A stretch of DNA of 50,110 bases, from assembly GCA_001778985.1 (NCBI GenBank), contig MFIU01000001.1, positions 1-50,110 of the forward strand, written 5' to 3'. The notes under the pieces were generated by a model. It was not told the DNA's origin, did not search any database, and saw only the letters and a list, made by a program, of their open reading frames with translations. The stretch comes from Candidatus Giovannonibacteria bacterium RIFOXYD1_FULL_48_21. GTDB taxonomy: Bacteria > Patescibacteriota > Minisyncoccia > JACPKW01 > UBA11713. Below, in pieces: positions 43,782-50,110 of this stretch. Numbering within the stretch: position 1 is the first letter of the stretch; the number at the start of each line of letters is the position of its first letter. The position numbers were made by a program, and so were the translations under genes.

Positions 43782-44990
43782 TCAAAGCGTTCCCACTACG
43801 CTGTAAAGAGGTTGAATCATGGAAAAAGCGAAAAGCCCCACCACCACTCCGATGATAATCATCAAAGCCGGCTCGATAATCGTGGAGAGGTCTTTGGTCG
43901 CCTGGGCGACTTCGTTTTCGTAAAAAACCGCGAGTCTGAAAAGCATCTCGGAAAGCTTGCCGGTCTCCTCGCCCACCGCCATCATCTCGCCGACCAAAGA
44001 GGGATAAAGCTCCGAGTTCTGGATGAAAATTTTGGAAATCGGCTCGCCTTTCTCAATGCTTTTTTGGGCCGAGAGCACCACCTCCCGATAATAATGATTC
44101 TGCAAAACGCCGTTGGTTACCGCGAGGGCTTCCAAAATTTCCACACCGGCCCCAACCAGCGAGCCCAACGTCCGGCAGGTGCGGGCGGAATTTGTTTTTT
44201 TGACGAGTCCGGCGATGACCGGAATCTTCAAAAGGGCAAAATCAATGAATCTATGCCCCCGCTCGCTTCTCGAAGCAAAGTATAAGGCGGCAAAAAAAAT
44301 AAGAAGAAGAATAGCGCCCAGAATTAAATTATCCAAGAAAAAGTTGCTGACGTTTATGATGAGACGGGTCGAAGCAGGAAGTTTAATGTTTAATTCCTTA
44401 AAAGTCTGAACCAAAGTCGGCACCACGTAGACCAGCATTAAGATTCCGATGCCGAACATCGCGACGAGAATCACGGCCGGATAAATCAAGGCTCCCCGGA
44501 TTTTTCTTTTGAGGTCGTATTCGCGCTTCAGCTGATGGGCTATCAATTTCAATGATTCATCGAGCTTGCCGGTTTTTTCACCCGCGGCCACCATGGCCTG
44601 AAACAAAGGAGGAAAAATGTTCGGAAAACTTTTCAAGGCCTCGGAAAAATTCGAGCCTTTTTTGATGGCGGCCGCCAGAGCAAGAAGAGTTTCTTGGAAC
44701 TTGTGATTGTGGGATTCCCGGGCTAAAACTTCAAAACTCCTCGCCAAGGCGAGCCCGGCGGCAATCATCACCGAGAGATTTCTCGCGAAAATCATCTTCT
44801 CGGCGGTTGAGACGCGCCTTAAAAAAGAAGGCAGGCGAAGCGTTAAACCGGCCTGGGCCTCTTCGGCGCTTATCAAGACATACCCTTCCTCGCGAAGGGA
44901 TTTCGCGAGTTCAAATTTATCTTTGGCCTCCCTCGAGCCTTTCAACTCCTCTCCGGCCAAACTCTTGGCCGCGTAGCTGTAAACCGCCAT
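43782..44990 (-). CDS. pilC: Type II secretion/type IV pilus inner membrane protein (PilC/GspF)
   Basis: FARNLSVMIAAGLALARSFEVLA; FPPLFQAMVAAGEKTGKLDESL; duplicated GspF domain. Confidence 0.93.
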   Translation of the reverse strand: MAVYSYAAKSLAGEELKGSREAKDKFELAKSLREEGYVLISAEEAQAGLTLRLPSFLRRVSTAEKMIFARNLSVMIAAGLALARSFEVLARESHNHKFQETLLALAAAIKKGSNFSEALKSFPNIFPPLFQAMVAAGEKTGKLDESLKLIAHQLKREYDLKRKIRGALIYPAVILVAMFGIGILMLVYVVPTLVQTFKELNIKLPASTRLIINVSNFFLDNLILGAILLLIFFAALYFASRSERGHRFIDFALLKIPVIAGLVKKTNSARTCRTLGSLVGAGVEILEALAVTNGVLQNHYYREVVLSAQKSIEKGEPISKIFIQNSELYPSLVGEMMAVGEETGKLSEMLFRLAVFYENEVAQATKDLSTIIEPALMIIIGVVVGLFAFSMIQPLYSVVGTL

Positions 44991-45024
44991 AATTTAAGTT
45001 TAGCAAAATTCCGCCAAACTCCTT

Positions 45025-45060
45025 TTGGAAAACAAAAAACCCCTAAAAGGGTTTTTATTA
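45025..45060. terminator. Rho-independent terminator
   Basis: AAAAAACCCCTAAAAGGGTTTTTATT. Confidence 0.7.
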
Positions 45061-45103
45061 TTGCAACTTGATTTTATGTTTATAACGCACTATCATAACC
45101 CAT

Positions 45104-45358
45104 ATGAACTCCTACACCTACCGAATAATCATTGAGCCGGATGAGAACAACACTTTTCACGCCTATGTTCCGGCGCTTCCTGGTTGCCATACATGGGGAG
45201 AAAGTTTTGAGGAAGCGCGCGAGAATATCCGCGACGCAATTGATACTTATATAAGAAGTCTTACCAAAGACGGCGAAAGAATTCCTTTGGATCGCGGAGT
45301 TGAAATAGTGGAAACCATATCCGCTTCACGACCAAGAAAATCTTTTTCCCGTGTCTAA
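45104..45358 (+). CDS. HicB-family antitoxin-like protein
   Basis: YRIIIEPDENNTFHAYVPALPGCHTWGESFEEARENIRDAIDTYIRSL. Confidence 0.88.
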   Translation: MNSYTYRIIIEPDENNTFHAYVPALPGCHTWGESFEEARENIRDAIDTYIRSLTKDGERIPLDRGVEIVETISASRPRKSFSRV

Positions 45359-45511
45359 ACTCCCTCTGTGTCTCGCCATCCAGGCAAAAACAGCCGCGAG
45401 ATGATTATCTATTTCTGCAAACCCCTTTGTAACCGATTGGGCAATTTTCTCAATATCCTTCTTAGTAGCCAGAACTTCTTTCAGTTTTTTAATGTCGTTG
45501 TCCGTAAGCAT
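45326..45511 (-). CDS. Small hypothetical protein, overlaps hicB 3' end
   Basis: MLTDNDIKKLKEVLATKKDIEKIAQSVTKGFAEIDN coiled-coil-like. Confidence 0.45.
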   Translation of the reverse strand: MLTDNDIKKLKEVLATKKDIEKIAQSVTKGFAEIDNHLAAVFAWMARHRGSLDTGKRFSWS

Positions 45512-45526
45512 ATTCCAATAATAAGA

Positions 45527-47284
45527 TTATTCTCTCGTTACCCTTAAGACTTCTTCTATCGTGGTAATCCCCTGCACGGCTTTCGCGATGCCGTCTTCGA
45601 GCATAGTCATCATACCTTCTTCTTTGGCGCGCTTTTCAATGTCGTCCGAAGTGGCGTTCGCCATAATCAGCTGTTTGACTGATTCGGTCATCGCTAAAAC
45701 TTCATGAATCCCGATTCGCTCCTGATAGCCGTCCGGGCATTCGGAAGTTGGTTCGGGTTTGTAAAAATTAATCGAAGACCAGTCTTCGTCGGCTTTGATA
45801 AGCTTGTATTCTTTTAAAAATTTTAAAATCCGCTCCAAATCCACTTCTCGCGAAAGCTCCTTCAGCTCATTCTTGGAAAGTTTGAATGGTTTTCGTGATT
45901 TACAAAGCCGCCGGACCAGCCTTTGCCCCACAATCGCTGTCACGGTGGAAGCGATTAGAAAAGGCTCAACTTTCATATCCAAAAGTCTGGGCAAAGCTCC
46001 GGCCGCGGAGTTGGTATGAAGCGTGGAGAGAACCAGATGCCCGGTCAAGGCGGCGTTTATCGCTAAAGACGCGGTTTCGTTATCCCGAATCTCGCCGACC
46101 ATTATGATGTCCGGGTCCTGCCTGACGAGCGAACGGAGTCCGGTCGCGAAACTGAAACCAATTTCCGGTTTCACCTGGGTCTGGTTGACCCTGGGCATGC
46201 GGTATTCAATCGGGTCTTCAATCGTGGAAATGTTGACCTCCGGAACGTTCAAAATATCAAGGACGGTGTAGAGGGTCGTGGTTTTGCCGGAGCCGGTCGG
46301 GCCGGTGGCCAGCACCATGCCCACCGGTTTTTTAATCGCCCGGTGCAATCTTTCCAGACTCTCTCCGAAAAACCCCAAAGTTTCCAGGGTGAAACTTTTG
46401 GAATTTTCCACGAGAAGCCGGAGCGCGGCCTTCTCCCCCTCGCCCACCGGCAGGATGGAAACCCGGAACGAAATTTTCTCCTCCGGGGTTTCGATTTTAA
46501 ATCTGCCGTCCTGGGGCAATCTGTGCTCATCCAGTTTCAAATTGGAAAGCACTTTTATTCTGGCGATTATTCCCGGAGCGACCTGCTTGGGAAGGAGCAT
46601 GGCCTCGCGCAGAATGCCATCCACGCGATATCTCACCACCACCTCTTTTTCCTGGGGCTCGATGTGGATGTCCGAAGCTCGCTCCACGATGGCGTGGCGC
46701 AAAAGGGTGTCTACGATTCTTACGATCGGGAGGTCTTCGGCGACTTTCTTCAAATCTTCGGTCCCTACTTCCCCCTTGCCTTCCTCCACCGGAGTCGTCA
46801 CCAAAACATCCCGGGCTTCTTTTTTTATGATATCTCCAAACTCCGCTTCCAAAGAGCGCCGGTACTGCGAGAGCACATGCTTAATGGAGGATTTGGTGGT
46901 GAGGCGCGGCAGAATTTTCAGATTGGAAGTCTTTTTTATAAAATCAATTGTTTCCAGGTTCTCCGGATCCAGCATGGCCACCTCCAAATTATTTCCTGAT
47001 TTTTTGTAGGCCACGATATTGTGCGTGCGGGCAATCGGCTCGGGAATCATCCGCAAGGCTTCGTCTGAAATTTTTTCGTGCTCCAAATCCACGAAAGGAA
47101 TGCCCAAAATATAAGCCGCGAGCCGGGCGAAATCGTCCTCGGTAATTTTTCCCTCCTTTATCAGGACCTCGGCGAGGTCCTCGCCGCTTTTCTCCGCTTT
47201 TTTCTCGGCAGCTTCAAGAGACTTAGCGTCCAGAAGTTCCGCGTCCAGCAAAAAAGCCTTAAGCCTTTGTGGTTCAATTTTCAC
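45527..47284 (-). CDS. pilB: Type IV pilus/type II secretion ATPase (PilB/GspE), GTG start
   Basis: GMVLATGPTGSGKTTTLYTVLDILN; TIEDPIEYRMPRVNQTQV; VRQDPDIIMVGEIRDNETASLAINAALTGHLVLSTLHTN. Confidence 0.94.
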   Translation of the reverse strand: MKIEPQRLKAFLLDAELLDAKSLEAAEKKAEKSGEDLAEVLIKEGKITEDDFARLAAYILGIPFVDLEHEKISDEALRMIPEPIARTHNIVAYKKSGNNLEVAMLDPENLETIDFIKKTSNLKILPRLTTKSSIKHVLSQYRRSLEAEFGDIIKKEARDVLVTTPVEEGKGEVGTEDLKKVAEDLPIVRIVDTLLRHAIVERASDIHIEPQEKEVVVRYRVDGILREAMLLPKQVAPGIIARIKVLSNLKLDEHRLPQDGRFKIETPEEKISFRVSILPVGEGEKAALRLLVENSKSFTLETLGFFGESLERLHRAIKKPVGMVLATGPTGSGKTTTLYTVLDILNVPEVNISTIEDPIEYRMPRVNQTQVKPEIGFSFATGLRSLVRQDPDIIMVGEIRDNETASLAINAALTGHLVLSTLHTNSAAGALPRLLDMKVEPFLIASTVTAIVGQRLVRRLCKSRKPFKLSKNELKELSREVDLERILKFLKEYKLIKADEDWSSINFYKPEPTSECPDGYQERIGIHEVLAMTESVKQLIMANATSDDIEKRAKEEGMMTMLEDGIAKAVQGITTIEEVLRVTRE

Positions 47285-47410
47285 CCCGTTAGAAATAGTC
47301 CCGTTAGAAATCCAAAATGAGACCGTTTACTGCTGGTAATAAAAACTTTATTTGATGTTGATAGCATTCCAAAAAATTTAATTTCTAACGGGACGCGATT
47401 TCTAACGGGG
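47284..47410. mobile_element. Nested CCCGTTAGAAAT-family inverted-repeat element (copy 3): inner element 47300-47392 within outer 47284-47410
   Basis: Two nested IR pairs; TTCA direct repeats at 47280-47283 and 47411-47414. Confidence 0.75.
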
Positions 47411-47411
47411 T

Positions 47412-47786
47412 TCATTCCCCTTCAAGGATCCCCTTAACTTTTTTCACTATCTCCGGCAGAGAATAGTTGGCTTTTACGAGATAAGCCTTCACCCCGAAAG
47501 AGGAAGCTCGTTCAATATCCTGGGGGGTTTCCAGATTGGTAAGGATGATGACCGGGATGGTTTTAAGCTCGGGATTTTCCCGCATATCTTCCATAATCTT
47601 AAACCCGTGTTTTTTCGGCAAAACCAAATCCAAGATAATCAAATCCGGATGCTTTTCCTGAATTTGCCGAAACCCGGTTTCGCCGTCGTTCGAAACCGTG
47701 ACTTCCAATCCGGCCTGCCGCAGCGCCTCAGCCAGCTGGTTCGCCAAAGCGGTATCGTCTTCGACTACTAATATTTTTTTAGGCAT
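47412..47786 (-). CDS. CheY-like response regulator
   Basis: KKILVVEDDTALANQLAEALRQAG; PDLIILDLVLPKKHGF; PVIILTN. Confidence 0.9.
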   Translation of the reverse strand: MPKKILVVEDDTALANQLAEALRQAGLEVTVSNDGETGFRQIQEKHPDLIILDLVLPKKHGFKIMEDMRENPELKTIPVIILTNLETPQDIERASSFGVKAYLVKANYSLPEIVKKVKGILEGE

Positions 47787-47789
47787 ATT

Positions 47790-48740
47790 TTAAGTTTTAG
47801 CTTTAGGCAAAGTAAAAAAGAAAGTGGAGCCGTGGCCCTCCAGGGTTCGAAATCCGACCGTGCCGCCCGAAGCCTCGATGATGTACTTTGAAAGATACAG
47901 CCCCACGCCCAAACCCTCGGTCTGGTAGCGGAGAATGTTGGAGGCCCGGAAAAATTTTGAAAAAATCTGCCGCGCCTCCTGGGCCGAAATGCCCGCGCCC
48001 TGGTCCGTGATCGACCATTTCACTCCCCAGCCCACATCCTCCAGTGTCACCGTCAGCTCGCCCGAAGCGGTCGAGTAACGAATCGCGTTGTCAATGAAAC
48101 GGGAGATGACGGACTTAATGCGGGTCTGGTCCGCCTTGACCCAAAACTGGGATTTGGGGGTAAGGGTGATGAATTTAAGCTGGCGGCTCGAGGCGGAAGA
48201 TTCGGAATCTTTCACCAGCTCATCGCTCAGCTCATTCAGGGAGAAAACCGCCGGGGCCAATTGAAATTTATGGTCCTCAATCCGATTCACGTCCAGAAGG
48301 TCATTAACCAGGCTGATCATCCGCTCGTTGGCGTGATGGATGACCCGGAAAGCTCCCTCAAGCTCTTCGGCCGCAAGACCGGCTTTTTTTTCCGTCACGG
48401 CGTCAAGCTGCCATTTTATCGAAGCGAGGGGGTTTCGAAGCTCGTGGGACATGATGGCTACGAACTCGGATTTAAGCTGGGAGGCTTCGGCTACTTTTTC
48501 AAAGGCCTTGATAACGGCGTGGCCGACGACGAAAAGAAAAACCGTGACCGCGAAAATGATAGAAACAACGGTTTCCGGTTCAGCGTAGAGGCGCGCCACG
48601 AGATGCGTGAGCAGAATGGAGAGCGCGATGATGGCTCCCATCACGATGAAAAGAAAATGGGGGCACTGCCATAAAGAAACTCTAAGCTCCCGGCAGCGCT
48701 GGGAAACATTCAGCGCGGCGAAAAAACCTTTCGGGTTCAT
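47790..48740 (-). CDS. Membrane sensor histidine kinase
   Basis: EFVAIMSHELRNPLASIKWQLD; WSITDQGAGISAQEARQIF; GLGVGLYLSKYIIEASGG. Confidence 0.92.
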   Translation of the reverse strand: MNPKGFFAALNVSQRCRELRVSLWQCPHFLFIVMGAIIALSILLTHLVARLYAEPETVVSIIFAVTVFLFVVGHAVIKAFEKVAEASQLKSEFVAIMSHELRNPLASIKWQLDAVTEKKAGLAAEELEGAFRVIHHANERMISLVNDLLDVNRIEDHKFQLAPAVFSLNELSDELVKDSESSASSRQLKFITLTPKSQFWVKADQTRIKSVISRFIDNAIRYSTASGELTVTLEDVGWGVKWSITDQGAGISAQEARQIFSKFFRASNILRYQTEGLGVGLYLSKYIIEASGGTVGFRTLEGHGSTFFFTLPKAKT

Positions 48741-48784
48741 TACTTATATTATTGTGGATTTATGAAAAATCTGCTAGGCTTAAA

Positions 48785-48810
48785 GAAGTCCGTTCATAAG
48801 ACGGACTTTA
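48785..48810 (+). promoter_or_regulatory. 5' leader hairpin upstream of nusA
   Basis: GAAGTCCGTTCATAAGACGGACTTTATT; 8-bp stem AAGTCCGT/ACGGACTT. Confidence 0.4.
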
Positions 48811-48818
48811 TTACTAAA

Positions 48819-50012
48819 ATGGCGTTAGATTTAAAGAATTTTCAATCGGCCCTGGAGGAAGTCCTGGTGGAACGGGGCATTCCCAAGGAAAAAATCCTGG
48901 AAACCATTGAATTGGCCTTGGCCGCGGCCTACAAAAAAGACTACGGCAAGCGCGGCCAGATTATCCGGGCGAAGTTCGACCCCAAAAAAGGCCGGGCTGA
49001 ATTTTCACAGGTCAAAATCGTGGTGGACGAAGAAATGCTGAAACCCGCCGAAAGTCTTGAAGAAGACATTCAGGCGGGCAAGGAAGAGGAGACGGAGGAG
49101 ACCGGAGGAGAAATAAAAAAAGTCCGCTTCAATCCGGAACGACACGTCATGTTAGACGAGGCCCAGAAAATTGAACCGAATATCAAACCTGGGGAAGAAT
49201 TAATCTTCACTCTCGAGACCAAGGAAGAATACGGCCGCATCGCCGCCCAGACCGCGAAACAGGTGATTATCCAGCGGATCCGCGAGGCCGAACGCGAATC
49301 GATTTACAATGAATTCGCGTCAAGGGAGGGGGAGATTGTTTCCGGAATCGTCCAGAGAATTGAGGGCAAGAATGCTTTCTTGGATTTGGGCCGAGCCACA
49401 GCAATTCTACCCAAAGAAGAGCAGGTTCGGGGCGAGCATTACCGCTTAGGCGAACGGATTAAGGCCTATCTTGTTTTGGCGGAAAAAAATACCAAAGGCC
49501 CGGGCCTCTATCTTTCGCGTTCGCACCCTCGTTTTGTGGCTAAACTTTTTGAGATGGAAGTTCCTGAGATTCAGAGCGGCATAGTCGAGATAAAAGCCGT
49601 AGCGCGCGAAGCCGGCCTTAGAACCAAACTCGCGGTCCGTTCCAAAGAAGGAGGAGTCGACCCGGTGGGTTCGCTCGTCGGGCAAAAAGGAATTCGAGTC
49701 GGCACGGTTATTACGGAGCTGGGCGGAGAAAAAATAGACATCATCGAATGGCGGGATAATCCCGAGGAATTCATCGCCAAAAGCCTCTCGCCGGCCAAAG
49801 TGCTGGAGGTTGAGGTTAGCCCCGATAAAAAAGAAGCCACGGTGCGGGTGGCCGAAGACCAGCTCTCGCTCGCCATCGGCAAGGCGGGGCAAAACGTAAG
49901 GCTCGCGGCCAAACTTACCGGCTATAAAATAGACATCCGTTCCCGAACCGGAGAAACCGTGGCTTCGGCTTCGGAAGAAGACGAAATTTCTGGTAAAATA
50001 GAAGAATTATGA
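48819..50012 (+). CDS. nusA: Transcription termination/antitermination factor NusA
   Basis: MALDLKNFQSALEEVLVERGIPKEKILETIELALAAAYKKDYG; DPVGSLVGQKGIRVGTVITELGGEKIDIIEW; KH domains. Confidence 0.95.
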   Translation: MALDLKNFQSALEEVLVERGIPKEKILETIELALAAAYKKDYGKRGQIIRAKFDPKKGRAEFSQVKIVVDEEMLKPAESLEEDIQAGKEEETEETGGEIKKVRFNPERHVMLDEAQKIEPNIKPGEELIFTLETKEEYGRIAAQTAKQVIIQRIREAERESIYNEFASREGEIVSGIVQRIEGKNAFLDLGRATAILPKEEQVRGEHYRLGERIKAYLVLAEKNTKGPGLYLSRSHPRFVAKLFEMEVPEIQSGIVEIKAVAREAGLRTKLAVRSKEGGVDPVGSLVGQKGIRVGTVITELGGEKIDIIEWRDNPEEFIAKSLSPAKVLEVEVSPDKKEATVRVAEDQLSLAIGKAGQNVRLAAKLTGYKIDIRSRTGETVASASEEDEISGKIEEL

Positions 50013-50110
50013 CCATATATATTGCGACTGCGGTCGGCGCCTCGTTTTTATTCCTTCTCTGGACGATAAGATATGTCTTCCGCCAGAGTGACGGAGGCGG
50101 AATCATGCGG
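50009..50110 (+). CDS. Membrane protein, partial at window end
   Basis: MTIYIATAVGASFLFLLWTIRYVFRQSDGGGIMR...; ATGA overlap with nusA stop. Confidence 0.5.
   Translation, partial: MTIYIATAVGASFLFLLWTIRYVFRQSDGGGIMR

Noticed and set aside
1-50110. CRISPR array
   Set aside because: No regularly spaced direct repeats with unique spacers were seen on either strand.

Overview
This looks like a chromosomal window from a CPR/Patescibacteria (Parcubacteria-like) genome, inferred from gene content and protein style. It holds core genes (Mfd-like helicase, S1-domain protein, gyrA, rbfA, infB, rplS, RluA-type synthase, tsaD, valS, hsp20, nusA), a VirB2/TrbC-like small pilin cluster, a type IV pilus operon with a two-component pair, and about 14 tRNA genes, nearly all on the minus strand. 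A decayed defence island spans about 19.3-29.8 kb: RelE-like/Panacea TA, Fe-S PD-(D/E)XK nuclease, PLD+SNF2 helicase, AbiEi/AbiEii, Eco57I-like R-M protein, and remnants of other R-M genes. The most striking signal is a set of short inverted-repeat elements. (1) A CCCGTTAGAAAT...ATTTCTAACGGG element occurs three times. In two copies it is flanked by a 4-bp TGAA/TTCA direct repeat and sits inside what was an ATGA stop/start overlap, so the downstream gene now starts with GTG made from the last G of the element. The third copy encloses a complete tRNA-Val(TAC) and interrupts the anticodon loop of another tRNA. (2) A second family (CGGGATCCTCG...CGGGA) forms a 219-bp inverted-repeat-bounded insert that carries a complete tRNA-Gly(GCC) and interrupts another tRNA-Gly(GCC) in its anticodon arm. 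These nested tRNA-in-tRNA loci are the best candidate for an undescribed system. Everything here was read by eye; no database or folding search was run.
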